A stretch of DNA of 64,000 nucleotides from Phocoena phocoena (GCF_963924675.1 NC_089225.1:109196313-109260312); one strand, 5' to 3'. Shown: positions 21,244-33,399, counted from the first letter of the stretch. Notes: generated by a model from the letters alone, not told the origin. A program made the numbers and translations.

Positions 21244-21393
21244 TTAAGCCCCAATGCCCACTGGCTTTGGAGGACCAGTACTTAAGCCCCAATGCCCACT
21301 GGCTTTGGAGGACCAGTACTTAAGCCACAATGCCCACTGGCTTTGGAGGACCAGTAATTAAGCCACAATGCCCACTGGCTTTGGAGGACCAGG
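21244..21393. repeat. 38-bp minisatellite, about four copies
   Basis: The word 'ttaagcc' starts units at 21244, 21282, 21320 and 21358, exactly 38 bp apart. Units share 'caatgcccactggctttgg' and 'aggaccag', differing at only one or two bases. The last copy ends at 'aggaccag' near 21393. No function is apparent. Confidence 0.96.
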
Positions 21394-21880
21394 CTGGCTG
21401 AGCAGATACTTAGTGGTATTAAGCAGGGAGTGTCGTGGCTGTTGTCATCTTCAGTGAATGCCTGGCAGGAGCTGAAGTACCCCTTCGCAGGAAAGGACCC
21501 TCATCCCTCCCAGGGAGGCGAGAGCTGTGAGAGGTTACAGAGACAGGGCCTCCAGTTAGACGCAGAAAGATGAAGTGCCATGTGGTTAAGTTCACTGAGA
21601 TGGCCTAGGATTCATGAGTCTTTCTTATATACCAGCTAATAAAGACTCAGAACTCAAAGCTTGAGGTTTGGACAGACGTGGAAGAGGATGCCAAGGCTTA
21701 GCAGAAAGCAGTCAGACATCCGTCCACTAACAGGGTGGGCCAGAGCACGCTGGACCACACAGGAGAGAATTCTAGAGCCTGGAGGAGAGGAAGGCAGCTC
21801 AACTGAACTGTGCTTTTAATCCTGGCTCAGTAATACTCCCTCCCCATCAGGACGGCAGAGCTGCAGATGGACACCACTTG
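21394..21880. other. Unassigned sequence, no gene seen
   Basis: Moderate GC with no frame above 65 codons outside the SINE and no repeat recognised. Confidence 0.45.
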
Positions 21881-21891
21881 GGCCATAGATT

Positions 21892-22245
21892 CTTTTTTTT
21901 TTTTTATAAATGTATTGATTTTTGGCTGCGTTGGGTCTTCGTTGCTGCGCGCGGGCTTCCTCTAGTTGCAGCGAGCGGGGGCTACTCTTCGTTGAGGTGC
22001 ACGGGCTTCTCATTGCAGTGCCTTCTCTTGTTACAGAGCATGGGCTTTAGGCACACGGGCTTCAGTAGTTGTGGCATGTGGGCTCAGTAGTTGTGGCTCG
22101 CGGGCTCTAGAGCACAGGCTCAGTAGTTGCGGTGCACGGGTTTAGTTGCTCTGCGGCATGTGGGATCTTCCCGGGCCAGGGCTCTAACCCATGTCCCCTG
22201 CATTGGCAGGCGGATTCTTAACCACTGTGCTACCAGGGAAGCCCA
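21892..22245 (-). mobile_element. CHR-type SINE, long form
   Basis: Antisense full-length copy. It starts with a T-run tail and 'tttttggctgcgttgggtct', and ends 'accagggaagccc'. An 11-bp duplication 'ggccatagatt' flanks it at 21881-21891 and 22246-22256. The body has the long-form 'agtagttgtggc' repeats. Confidence 0.95.
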
Positions 22246-22549
22246 GGCCATAGATTATTGATGGATGCATCCCTGTCTCTGCACACGGGTGATATGTAAA
22301 TCAACTATACTTAAGAAAAAAAAACCCTATCTTAAAAATAAAATTCTAGGAGCTTGTCTTATCAACATGGGTTCCATTTAAAGGGTCATTTCTCATCTTC
22401 ATAAAGATATATAGAGGTTTTAAAAACGTCCATAGGAGTTGTTATCTATAGATAGCTGGATTGGGTGGACCCTACTTCCTCGTGATCATAATCATTTCCT
22501 GGTGTCCCAGGTGTGCAAAGCCAGGAAATAGCCTGTAGGTGCTGTTCTA

Positions 22550-22609
22550 AAGGAAGGAAGGAAGGAAGGAAATAGGGAAGGGAGGGAGGGAGGGAAAAGA
22601 AAGAAAAGC
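22550..22609. repeat. (GGAA)n/(GGGA)n microsatellite
   Basis: Tandem 'ggaa' units grade into 'ggga' units then A-rich purines. All-purine on this strand. Confidence 0.9.
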
Positions 22610-22640
22610 AAGAATGAACTCCTTATTAACTTTTAAAAGC

Positions 22641-22667
22641 TGTGTGTGTGTGCGCGCGTGTGTGCAC
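22641..22667. repeat. Alternating TG/CG tract
   Basis: 27 bp of strict purine-pyrimidine alternation ('tgtgtgtgtgtgcgcgcg' type), a potential Z-DNA former. Confidence 0.8.
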
Positions 22668-23020
22668 TCATGCGTGCGTGTGTTTGAATGTCGTTCTTGT
22701 GATTGTTAATATGGCCTCGCCAGGGTCCTTTCTCCACCACTGATCAAATTCATCCTAGGAAACACTTTTATAGCAGAGTAGTGCAGAGCTGGTTCAGAGA
22801 ACTACAAAGGAAGAGTCTACATTAATGTCCTCTTTGCTTTATTTATGGACTCCATTGGCTGCAGCAAATTTCCTTCAGTATTTAATTTCTTTCAGCAGAA
22901 ATGCTTTGAACTGTTCTCGACATTTAAATAGATATATTAACACTCAACATCAAAATACTAACTTTATACATTTAGAAAGCTGAATTCTCTGACGTGAGAT
23001 CATTGTTATAGAAGCACGGT

Positions 23021-23044
23021 GTGTGTGTGGGGGGGGGGGGGGGG
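23021..23044. repeat. (TG)n followed by a 16-G run
   Basis: 'gtgtgtgt' runs directly into sixteen consecutive G residues (23029-23044). The length is prone to slippage and assembly error. Confidence 0.9.
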
Positions 23045-23480
23045 CTCACATCTCAGAGCCCAAAGTGTTCCGTGTCCTTCACTCCCCACAGTTTTGAATC
23101 CAAGAATCGCCTTCTGCCAGGTCCCTGTTGCCTATCTTCTCACCTCATCCTGAGCAGTTTTCTAGGTCTCACCTGCTCCTTCCCTTACGGGCTGCACGTG
23201 TTCGGTTCTCCGAGCTTCCACCATGTTCCTTCTGTAACTCTGCACACTGGGCACACCCATGACTATGTCCAAACCACAGTGGCTCTCAAATGTGTATTTT
23301 AACCTCCTGTGTCTCCTCTATATCCCAGCTATTACAGCCAACCGTCCACCTGAGCATCCCCAATTCACCTTGCACACCAAGGAAGATGCACCCAGATTAA
23401 AACTGGAAGTCACTGCCCGGGCCACCCTCTGTAAAACCTCTTCTGCCTAAGGTGTCTGCCTTCGTTGGTGGTGCTTGCAT

Positions 23481-24215
23481 GACCAGTGTTCACTGGAAAC
23501 CAGGGAGTCATATCAGAATCTCTGCTCTCCCCATCTCGTCCCTACAACCCCATCAGTGTCACCTCCTGAATCTCTTTAATCCATCCCTCTTCTCCTCTCC
23601 CAATGCTATGACCTGAGACCATGTCAACACACTCTGTCTTCTGGAATAACCTAAAGACATGGTTACACTTGAGGTCTCCCAACCTCATCCCCTTCCTTTC
23701 GATCTATCCTCCCCACTGCTATACTCCCCAAGTGCATTTTTAAAAATTCACGTGTTTTTGTTTTAATCCTTTGCATAAAGCCCTCCCCATCCCCTACAAA
23801 ATGAAGCTCTACCCTCATCTGTCCTCCTGTCTTTGATGATCTTTCCAGACTCATCTCTCGCTGTTCCAGACACTTCTGCCTCTCTAGTCAACCTGAAATA
23901 TGTGTAGCTCCTCAGATCGGAATTGTTCTTTTGTGTCTCTGTGCCTTTGCATGTGCTGGTCTGGCTGCCCCAAGCTCCTTACTTGCTGTAAGTTCCACCT
24001 CATCCTCCCTAAGCTTTATCTCAGTTTAGCCTTTTCTGATCTGGCCACACTCCCTTCCCTGTGCCCCTTATATTAGCATTTATTTTAATTTATTGTGATT
24101 TTTTCTGTTTATGTGTCTGTTCCGCTCATGGAGTGTGAACTTCTCAGTGTCCTCCTTAGCACAATCCCTGGCATGTGGTACATGCTTAATAATAAAGGTT
24201 TACAGGATGACCACA
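23481..24215 (+). repeat. L2 LINE, 3' portion
   Basis: The sense L2 order is well seen: 'tgtgcctttgcatgtgctgg', 'ctggctgccccaagc', 'acttctcagtgtcctcctta', 'gcacaatccctggcatgtgg' and 'tacatgcttaataataaagg'. It reaches the true L2 3' end. The ORF2 frame is destroyed. Confidence 0.75.
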
Positions 24216-24365
24216 TGCACAAACGTCTGAGGATTTGGTGTCATTAACCACGGTTTTATGGGGAAAGCAATTGATGGATTACGAACGAGATGCATTCCTA
24301 ATAATTTAGATAATGCCAAAGTCAGTCTTATATAAAATTAAGCCAACCAAGTACGCAAGTATACC

Positions 24366-24805
24366 TGTACTAGGCTAAACTGTGCCCCCATTCAAATTCG
24401 TGTGCTTCTCGGAACCTCAGAATGTGACCTTATTTGGAAATAGGGTTGTTGCCGATGTAATTAGTTCAGGTGAAATCATACTCGTGTAGGGATGGCCTTT
24501 AATCCAATATGACTGGCGTACTTATAAGAGGAGGAGAAGAGACACAGACACAAAGGGGTGACAAAAGAGGTAGAAATTGGAGTGATGCAGCTACAGGCTG
24601 ACAATGCCAGGGGTTGTTTGCAGCACAAAAACCTGGGAGAGAGCCCTGAAACAGATTCTCTCCTAGAGCCTTCAGCAAGAGTTTGGCTCTGCTGAGACCT
24701 TGATTTCAGACTTCTGGCCTCCAGAACATTAAAAGAATAAATATCCATTGTTTTAAGCCACCCAGCTTGTGGCACCTCGTTTCACTGCCCTGGGAAACTA
24801 ATACA
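24366..24805 (+). mobile_element. MLT1-type solo LTR (ERVL-MaLR)
   Basis: Sense order 'cctcagaatgtgaccttatt', 'tggaaatagggttg', 'aatccaatatgactggcgta', 'cttataagaggagg', 'agcaagagtttggc', 'ttaagccacccagcttgtgg' and terminal 'aactaataca'. A complete solo LTR without internal genes. Confidence 0.87.
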
Positions 24806-25020
24806 GCACCATAGCCTGAGTTCAAGCATCCCTAGGAGGAGGGAGGTAGGGATGTCAATGAGTTATGGCATCTCCTTCCAACAACAGTTGATCGGCGTGA
24901 AACACGATACGCTAATTAAAGTTTCCTTTCTCTTTCCACAAATGCCCCCAGTGTAATGACGATAACTGAGAACACATCCCGCAGAAAAGCCAAACGAATG
25001 GCAAATAAAAGTGGTGGAAA

Positions 25021-25271
25021 TGGACATATATACACTACCAAACGTAAGGTAGATAGCTAGTGGGAAGCAGCCGCATGGCACAGGGAGATCAGCTCCGTGC
25101 TTTGTGACCGCCTGGAGGGGTGGGATAGGGAGGGTGGGAGGGAGGGAGACGCAAGAGGGAAGAGATATGGGAACATATGTATGTGTATAACTGATTCACT
25201 TTGTTATAAAGCAGAAGCTAACACACCATTGTAAAGCAATTATACCCCAATAAAGATGTTAAAAAAAAAAA
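25021..25271 (+). mobile_element. Severely 5'-truncated L1 3' end
   Basis: It holds 'ggacatatatacactaccaa', 'gggaagcagccgcatggcac', 'tgaccgcctggaggggtggg' and 'ccccaataaagatgtt' plus a poly(A) tail. The flanks share 'ggtggaaa' (25013-25020; about 25276-25283), an approximate target duplication. It contains only 3' UTR. It starts at the same L1 base as the copy at 50229. Confidence 0.9.
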
Positions 25272-25829
25272 GGGGGGTGGAAAGATTGTGGGTCAAGGCC
25301 AGAGTTCCTTCCTATTTTTTCCTCTTTTGACTGATCTTTAAACAATTTGGTCCTTTAAACAATCATGGGATTCTAAGTGAACTATGAGACCACTTTATCT
25401 CTAGATCCAAGCATTCTAAGAAAGGGGATGAGTCAGAGAAAAGGCAAATGGCCAGGCTCAAAGAGAGAGGGGGAGGGGAGGGTAGCAGGGCTGGGGAGGG
25501 AGAGGGGATGAATCCTGGGGCCTTTTGAATGTTCCTCTCCAGTGAGGAAGCTTCCAGGAAGGTGTCTCCTGGCCCCTCTCAGCTCTCTGGTGTTTTCCAT
25601 TATCCTATTTGTCTGCTCTTGAACAAATGCCAGGCTGGTTTTTTAAAAATTATATTTTGGCTTTGTAATATGTATTCACATGTGATAGGGCAAGATCCTC
25701 CCTTTATATTCTGTTTCTAAAGGTGACAATGGTGAACTGGAAAGCTTCAAAGAAAAACCAGCCTGTAGGATTTGTTTTTGAGTCAGAAACCTTTGGAGGT
25801 GGCTTATCTATTCACATACTTTTTTTTTC
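25272..25829. other. Unassigned sequence, purine-rich patch
   Basis: A G-rich purine run lies at 25465-25510 ('agagggggaggggagggtag'). No gene or known repeat is seen. Confidence 0.45.
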
Positions 25830-26862
25830 TCCCAAGTCCATATTTTCAGTAAAGTTTTATATGTGGGGAAAAATCCCCCTGCAATTTTGGTTTGTATTGC
25901 TTTGAATCGATAGATTAATTTGGTGAGAAATGATATCTTTATGACATTCAATTATCCTATATAAGAATATGGAATTTCTCTCCATTTATCTAGATTATTT
26001 TCTACGTCCTTTATTAAATTTTGGTGCTTAGAGATGTCTAGGGTGTTCTTGGTTAATCCCTAAATACTTATAAATGGTTTGGTGCTTTTGTAAATGTTTT
26101 CTTATTTCTTAGATTATGTTCTAGCTGGTTATTGCTGATGTTAATAAGTTACATAGATTTTTTTGAACTTATCTCTAATATGGCAAATCTATAGAATTAT
26201 CTTATTAATTCTAATTGTTAATCTGTTGTTTTCGTCTTCCAGGTGGAAGATGACATCATCCTCAGAGAATGATAGCTTTGTATTTCACCTGCTAATCTCT
26301 TATTCCTCTTTCTTCAATTTGAGCCAGGACTTCCAGTTTTGTGGCAAGCATTTGCACTGATAACAGACATTTTTGTGTCGTACACAAACATAAAGAGAAT
26401 GCAGCCAAAGGTTTCCACTGAGCGTATGTGCCATAAGTTTGGGGCATGTAACCTTTATTCAGTAAGGCCATTCCTTTCTCTGCCAGGTTTGCCAGCTGTC
26501 AAATCTGATCAAATACTTTTTCAACATGTTTGGAGATAATTGTACTATTTCCTCCTAAGTCTATGAATGTGGCAAATTACACCGAGTCTTTTTTTTTAAA
26601 TTACACTTTCATTTATACTGGCTATCTTCAAAAATAAAATACAGAAAAATAAAGAGAAAAGATTTTTAAGTTATAGTACAAAGGTCCTATATCTACTCAA
26701 TTTCTAGAATTATTTCTTTCAGGACATAGGTAAATATAAAAATCTGTGGGACAGCACTCCATTAATCAATTACTGTAGTGCTGTAAATAATACTCTCAAA
26801 TCAATTTACCTTCTTAAATGAGAAGATCAAGAATATGCCATTAAATAAGAGTTCTGCCATTG

Positions 26863-27258
26863 GACTTCCCTGGTGGTGCAGTGGTTAAGAATCTGCCTGC
26901 CAGTGCAGGGGACACGGGTTTGATCCCTGGTCTAGGAAGATCCCACATGCCGCGGAGCAAGCCTGTGAGCCACAGCTACTGAGCCTGTGCTCTAGAACCC
27001 ATGAGCCACAACTACTGAGCCCGTGTGCCACAACTACTGAAGCCCACGCACCTAGAGCCCGTGCTCTGCAACAAGAGAAGCCACCACAATGAGAAGCCCA
27101 TGCACTGCAATGAAGAGTAGCTCCGGCTCGCTGCAACTAGAGAAAGCCCACGTGCAGCAAGGAAGACCCAACGCAGCCAAAAATTTAGAGTTAATTAATT
27201 AAATAATTAAAAAATAAAGTTCTTGGTGAAAATGAAAAATGAGTCTTTAAAAAAAAAA
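26863..27258 (+). mobile_element. CHR-type SINE, long form, nested in old L1
   Basis: Head 'ggacttccctggtggtgcag', B-box 'acgggtttgatccc' (one base off consensus), long body and an A/T-rich tail. Flanks 'agttctgccatt' (26850-26861) and 'agttccgccatt' (27259-27270) give a 12-bp duplication with one mismatch. An internal deletion shortens the region after 'gccgcggagcaag'. Confidence 0.93.
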
Positions 27259-27821
27259 AGTTCCGCCATTTAAAAACCTTTAACACCGATTCATTTTCTG
27301 ATATGAAGCAACGTTTTATCCAGAGCCAATTCAGTATGATGAGTTAGTTTTAAATGCACTGTTGGATTTGGGTAGCGAGCATTTTAGTTGGGGGTTTTGA
27401 TCCTATATTTGTAAGTGAAATGGCCTATGGCTTCTCTTCTGGTGTCACCCTTATGTAATTTTAGAATCAAGAGTGCAGATGACATAAAATGAGTGGTAGC
27501 TTATTTCTTCTTTTGTTTTCTGGAACAATTTGTGTAATATAGAAATTAACTGTTTCTTGAAAGTTGGGTAGAACTCATCAGTGGAACCATCTGGAGCTGG
27601 GTTAAAGGGAGAGGTAAGGTCTTTAAGGGCAATTTCAGCATCCTTAATATTACCAGTGTATTCATGTTCTATTTCTTCTTGCTCCAATTTGACATTTTCC
27701 TTTTTTTTTTTTCTGGGAACACATCCACCAGATTTCCACATTTTAAAATGTGTATATGCTTACAATATGCTTTTTATTATTTTTAAACCTGTGAGACTGT
27801 AGTTAATTATTTTTCATTCTT

Positions 27822-28029
27822 TTTGTTTGTTTTTTTTGCGGTACGCAGGCCTCTCACTGCTGTGGCCTCTCCCGTTGTGGAGCACAGGCTCCGGACGTGC
27901 AGGCTCAGCGGCCATGGCTCACGGGCCCAGCCGCTCCGCGGCATGTGGGATCTTCTCGGACCGGGGCACGAACCCGCGTCCCCTGCATCGGCAGGTGGAC
28001 TCTCAACCACTGTGCCACCAGGGAAGCCC
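27822..28029 (-). mobile_element. CHR-type SINE, short form, nested in old L1
   Basis: Antisense copy ending 'accagggaagccc', with B-box (antisense) in 'gggcacgaacccgcg'. A perfect 14-bp duplication 'tatttttcattctt' lies at 27808-27821 and 28030-28043. Near-consensus sequence and perfect flanks suggest recent insertion. Confidence 0.96.
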
Positions 28030-29085
28030 TATTTTTCATTCTTCATTTTGATTATTTGCATCTTTTCTCTCCTTCTTTCTTTTTTTCTTGATCAGCCTTG
28101 CTGGAGATTGTTTATTTTAATAATCTTTTCAAAGAGTCAGCTTTTGGCTCTGTGAATCTTCTCTGTTGTTTTATTCTCCGTTTGATTGATGTCTGCAACT
28201 ACCTGTATTATTCCCTTTTATTATTTTTTTAGTTTGCCTTGTTGGTCTTTTTTCAACTTCTTGAGTTGAACACTTCATCAATTTACTTTTAACTTGCTTA
28301 TTTCCTGATAATGGTATTTAAAGTGATGAATGTCTCTTTAGACACTATTTTAGGTATGTCTCATATTTTTGACATGAAGTGTTTTCACCCTCATTTAGTT
28401 TTAAATATGTTTTAATTTACTCTATAATTTTCTTCTTAACCTTACAAAGATACGGTATTTTACAACTAGCCTTTTATTGTTAATTTATGATTGTGTTGCA
28501 TGGTGGTTGGAGAACACAGTAGGTAAACATTAATTTCTTAGAACTTCTTTTATGATAAATACATGCATATTTTTGTAAGTGTTTCAGATTTGGTTGAAAA
28601 GAACATGCATTCTTTGTTTATTTGGTATTGCATTCTACATATATCTAATAGTTCCAGCTTATTAATGGTACTGTGAAGGTCTTTGGTATCTGTGTTTTTT
28701 ATTTTTAATTTTAAAATTTTGCCTACTATGTCTATCATTTTCAGGGAAAGGTAGGTTAAACTCTCCAGTATTGTTGGTTGGCTGACTTCTCTGCCTTTCT
28801 GTCAATTGTTGCATCTCAGAGTTTGAGATTGTATTGTTTGATGCATATATGCTTGTGAGAGATGGACCTTTTTAGTTTATAGTGCCTTTTACTAACATAC
28901 AAATATAAAACATCCTTCTTTGCTCCTTATGACACTATCTTCTTTAAATTCTATTTCAACCGATATTGAAATGTATATCTTTTTGCCTTCTCCTGGTATC
29001 TAACTGGCTTATCTTTTTCCATCCTTTCATTTTCAAGCTCTGTGTGTCCTTTTTCTCAAGTGTCTCTTGTAAACAGCGTGCTGTT

Positions 29086-30330
29086 GCAAATGCCAAAGGC
29101 CAGGCCCACGTGTGTGTGGACCTGAGTAATTTCTGAAGAGTCAGGGACTGACTTCAGAGTGGAGAGTCCCACGTATCACAGGCCATGAGCATCACTCCTC
29201 CTGCCACCATGACCTTAGTCTGCTTCTCTGGTCAGGGAGAAGCAGCCCTGGAATAAGGCAGTCCCTTGGGTTGACATCAGCACTGGTGGCTCAGAGGTGG
29301 GGAATAGAGATGTGATTGCCTGAGAGAAGCTGGCCGGTCTCCCTACACCAGTTCCCATTAGCCCCCAGCCAGCAGGGCTTTTGCTTTGCCCTGATGATAC
29401 CCTAGCGTTACATAAAATGAGCCAAAGACAGCCTCTGTGTACCAGCCCCTAGGTTGTTTATTTCTTCACTGCAGGCTGAGACACATTAGCACAAAACCTC
29501 ACTGCTGCCAGACTCAACTTTTACATATCCAGTTATTTAAAAAATAGCCCAAAATAAGCAAAATTTTAGCCATTGAAAACCTACCTCTTTGTGTATCCTA
29601 GGAAACCCAACCTGACACCTGTTACCTATTAATAAGATAGGGTCTTGTAGTTTTAATGCCCTAAGTCCCCACTGGCCTTCAGAGTTCTCTGATGCAGAGC
29701 CTCTCCGGTCTCACCTAGACGTGTAAGTTCTCTCTCCCCCTGAGTTCCCTTGCCCTCCTCCCCTTCTAAGAAGGGACCCCACAAAAATCCTGCCTGAGGG
29801 ACTTTCCCCACCATCAAAGCCTCACAAGATAAAGCTTGTGTGTGCTATTGCCACCTTGTGGTCATGTCTTTTTCTTAGATCAGCCCCCAGATCCCTCCAA
29901 CTCCTCCCTACACCCGTGGACCCTGGAACCAATGGAATAGGCAGCAGCTACCACTCTCTGATTAAAGTGGCAGGAAGTGACTGTCAGGGCAATGTTGGCA
30001 GAACTCAAGAAACTATTCTCTAAGTGGTCTTGCTGCCACCCTGGGTGGGGGAGACTCCCCCCCTGACCCCTAGACATGAGTTGGAGGCAGCATCCAGTCT
30101 CCCATGGCTTCTCTGGCTTTCACTGGTGGTGGTGGAAACACGGTTTACTTCTTTGCTTGTTCTCTTGCTTTTGCAAGTTAAATACATTTCTTTTCCCCAT
30201 TATCAAAATAATGCTGAGGTAGTTTTTTTTAGTTGGAAATAAAAATAGTAGAAAAGAAGAAAAAGTTGTAAACATTTTTATTATCAAAGACAAGCCTAGT
30301 TAACAGTTGGATGTGTTTCCTTCAAATCTT
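29086..30330. other. Unassigned, possibly LTR-derived
   Basis: 'ccaccatcaaagcctcacaa', 'gataaagcttgtgtgtgc' and a T-rich 'ctttttcttag' near 29790-29880 look like the poly(A) region of a retroviral LTR, but no ends or duplication could be fixed. Frames of 60-72 codons have no motifs. Confidence 0.3.
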
Positions 30331-31580
30331 TTTTTTTTTTAGTTCAGTTTTTGTCTTACATTTATTAAGATCATGTGGTGCATTCAAAATTGTGCATCAT
30401 GACATTTAAGTTTATTTTCCCCTGTTTGTAAAGGAATTGCGTGCTCATCACAGAAAAGCTGCTTCTTGGTAGTTTGTTGACTGTTCTCATCTGAAAAGTA
30501 TCCAGAGATTCGGGCCCATCATTATGAGTTTTGAAGATGCAGAAAATCACTGCTCTAGTTTTTGGCACTAAAAATGGCCATTATGTTGTTCCACTAATCT
30601 ACGGTCTTTGTAAAGGGAGACGAAAAATCTTTTTGTTTAGCTGTTCTCACATCAAAACTGCACAGAGCTTGGATGCTATTATCAAGTGTCAGAACACAAT
30701 GGCATCGTTATTATTTAGGTAGACATTTAGACTGGCAAAAGTTTCCATCTGAGCTGAGAGGACAAACAGGAGATGTGGAGTCCATGCATGTTTCCTCTGA
30801 CCGAGGATCAGAGGCATCCCTCCCCCTGCTACATCTTGGCATTAACACCCTTGACAAGACCCTGAGAGGGGGAAAAAAGATACAAGAAGGACCAAAGTTA
30901 ATACTTCCATCAGCTGGGGAGAATGAGGGTTAAGTCAGAGACTGGGTAAAGTTATTGAACATACCCATGTGTGGGGAAGGAGAGTCATACCCACTGCAAA
31001 TATCTAAGCCACTTGGAATCCTGAGTTTGTGAGATCCTGGAGTGCCTGTGACTCTCCAGTGAGACTGTAGATTGGTCTGTACAGGTTTGTGAGCCCCAAC
31101 TGTGTGTAAATCTTCCCAACTCCATGTTCAGTGAATTCATGTTGGTAGCTTGAAATTGCCTACAGTGGTAGTATTTACACCACAGAAATAGGCAAATGCT
31201 ACAAGTCAGGTTTTGGGTTTTTTTTCTCCCACTCCAAAAAGCTAATTGTTAATTATTTATTAGCACACCACTGCCTCAGATGTCCGGAAACAACAGAATG
31301 TAGGAAAAGCAACAAACTGCTGTGCAGGACTGACAGAGTCCTGCGTTTTACTCATGGGGACTGCATCTCCCAAGGTGCGATGCAGCACCCAGAGTCTACC
31401 CCACGTCCTGTAGTGTGGTTTTCTGGGGTGGGTTGGGAAGATTGTTGGGGATGGGGCTCTAGGGGTGGAGCAGGCTGCCCTAACAGGGCTCCAACAGCAG
31501 CTCCCACACAATAAAATTTTGCTAAATTACCTTGTTGGTAGAGAAAGTTCCGTTTTCTTTTTTTTCCTTCTCTGCCCAGA
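30331..31580. other. Mostly unassigned sequence
   Basis: Around 31135-31205 'catgttggtagcttgaaatt' and 'ggtagtatttacaccacaga' recall an old DNA-transposon family, not named. Small frames (65-86 codons) on both strands have no recognised match. Confidence 0.35.
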
Positions 31581-31914
31581 TCTTCTCAGATCTTTTAATC
31601 AATTCACATATTAAATACTTGGGGGCGTCAGCCACGTATCAATCACTGTGCTCTGTACCTGGGATGCAGTGGTGGATCCTGCCGAGGGTAGTAAAGCCAC
31701 ACCACTTCCTCCCGGAAAGGCAAGGTACCACTCTTCCTGTTGGGGTCTGTACTGATGGGAGGGCACGTATGTGAGAGCTGCCCCTTGTGGCTCTTGACTC
31801 CATTTTAGTGAGGTTATTAATTTTCACGATAACAATTGTAGAGATACTGAATGCACGTTCATAAAATTTCCGGCCAAGCTGACTCTTAAACACAGCAAAT
31901 AATGCTCATTTTTT

Positions 31915-32030
31915 AAAAGTAGCATTAATTTATTCATTGAATAAATATTTACTGAGCATCTACTTGTGTGCCAGGGACAATGCCAGGAGCCGGCTTTCCA
32001 CTGCCCCCTCTCTCATGGAACATAATAATG
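31915..32030 (-). repeat. L2-type LINE 3' end
   Basis: 'aaatatttactgagcatcta' and 'gtgtgccagggacaatgcca' are the antisense L2 3' terminus, and a weaker related piece lies at 31590-31690. Confidence 0.65.
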
Positions 32031-32129
32031 TCTCCCAGTGTATGAAATTTCATTTTTCAACGGTATTTCAAATGTCAGTTAGTAACTGACAAAGATTCTG
32101 TCCTTAAACAAACTTTAGCCGGGCTCTTC

Positions 32130-33390
32130 TGAGTCCCGTATTTAACAAGGCCTTGCCCTTGGCCTCTGTCCTTGGCCTGGTCAGTCCAGTTTTAGCAAGA
32201 ATCCTGCTGGTCAGTTTACCAAAAATCCCACACCCTTATTATAGAATAAGAAATATACATTTGGCTTCTGTCCCGGTTTCCTGGCGTATAGCTTCTAAAA
32301 CCCTTGGAATCCCTGAAGTCATACATGTCTTTTTAGATGCTAATGAAAAGACCAGTGGGTGGGGGCTGGTTTCCAGGGAAACCAACTGTGTGATTAGAGG
32401 GTTGGAACTTTCAGCCCACCCCTCACCCCTAGCACAGAGGAGAGAGGGGCTGGAGGTGGAGTTAATCACGAAGGGTCAATGTTTGAATCAACCAGCTCTC
32501 CATAAAATACCCCATACGAGGGGGTGAGGAGAGCTTCCAGGTTGGTGAACACATGGAGGTGCTGGGAGGGGGCCACATCCAGAGAAAGCATGAAAGCTCT
32601 GTACCGTGCTTTGGCTGTTCTTAAGTTGTATCCTTTCTAATAAATGGGTAATAGTAAGTAAAGCAATTTCCTGGGTTTTGTGAGCCATTCTAGCAAATTA
32701 TCAAACCCAAGGAGGGAGTCATGGGAACCCTTGATTTATAGCCATTTGGGCAGAAGTACAGGACTTGTGACTGACACCTGATGTGTGAGCAGTCTTGTGG
32801 GACGGAGCCCTTGACTTGTGGAGTCTGCACTAACTCCAGTAGTTTGCGACAGAATTGAATTGCAGGACACCCGGCTGGTATCTGGAGAGCTGGAGAACTG
32901 GATGGTGTGGGGAACCCCACACATGTGGTGACAGAAATGCTGTGAAGAGAATAAAAGAAAGTGGATTTTTTTCTTTATTTGGTATCTGACCACCCTGGAT
33001 ATCTGATCAAAGCCCTTCCCCCAGAAGCCAGGATATATCGAAGTTTTTGCAACAAAAGACCAGGTAGTCGGAACATCAAAGGATGACTGTTAATAAAAGA
33101 AAACCAGACATCTCAAGTTAGGGAATTCAGTGATTTTCTATGTAAGGGAAGATGCAAGAGGCTGGGCTCACTGAAATCATTCCTTTGATACGCACCTCAG
33201 CTCTCTGGGGCCAGCGTCCTGTGTTTTCTCATCCTGAGTTTCCTCAGGTGCACCGTGAAGGCGGCTACAGCAGCCAACTGCTACGTGGGCTTGGCAGTGG
33301 GCAGCCTGCGTTTGTCTCCATCCTGAGTTCCCTCAGGGCTCACCATCCCGGCAGCTGTAATGTGATGGCTTGACGGCTGCAACATCCTTT
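32130..33390 (+). repeat. Probable LTR/endogenous-retrovirus-derived repeat
   Basis: 'agagcttccaggttggtgaa', 'gtatcctttctaataaatgg', 'ttcctgggttttgtgagcca' and 'ggcaggacacccggctggta'-like words, then 'gatgcaagaggctgggctca', are familiar from old dispersed LTR-type repeats. No gag, pol or env frame survives; the 124-codon plus frame (32153-32527) is not viral-like. Family name withheld. Confidence 0.45.
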
Positions 33391-33399
33391 GTTTCCTGA

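Larger units (their letters stand above)
22261..23480. other. Unassigned sequence with three simple repeats
   Basis: No gene is seen. The 93-codon plus frame at 23021-23302 starts inside the TG/G run and has no motif. From about 23150 the sequence is pyrimidine-rich and may be diverged L2 leading into the element at 23.48 kb. Confidence 0.45.
25830..29085 (-). pseudogene. Decayed L1 with ORF2 reverse-transcriptase relic
   Basis: Antisense L1 ORF2 words run along 3.2 kb: 'ttgaatcgatagattaattt', 'atgacatcatcctcagagaa', 'ttttcttgatcagccttgct', 'tcagcttttggctctgtgaa', 'cttgtaaacagcg'. Translating 27451-27741 on the minus strand gives 'PAPDGSTDEFYPTFKKQL', close to the known L1 reverse-transcriptase region. 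Many stops and frameshifts make it dead. Two SINEs sit inside it. Confidence 0.8.

Noticed and set aside
29440..30240. Possible retroviral LTR
   Set aside because: Poly(A)-like words are present but no terminal TG...CA ends, duplication or related copy was found.
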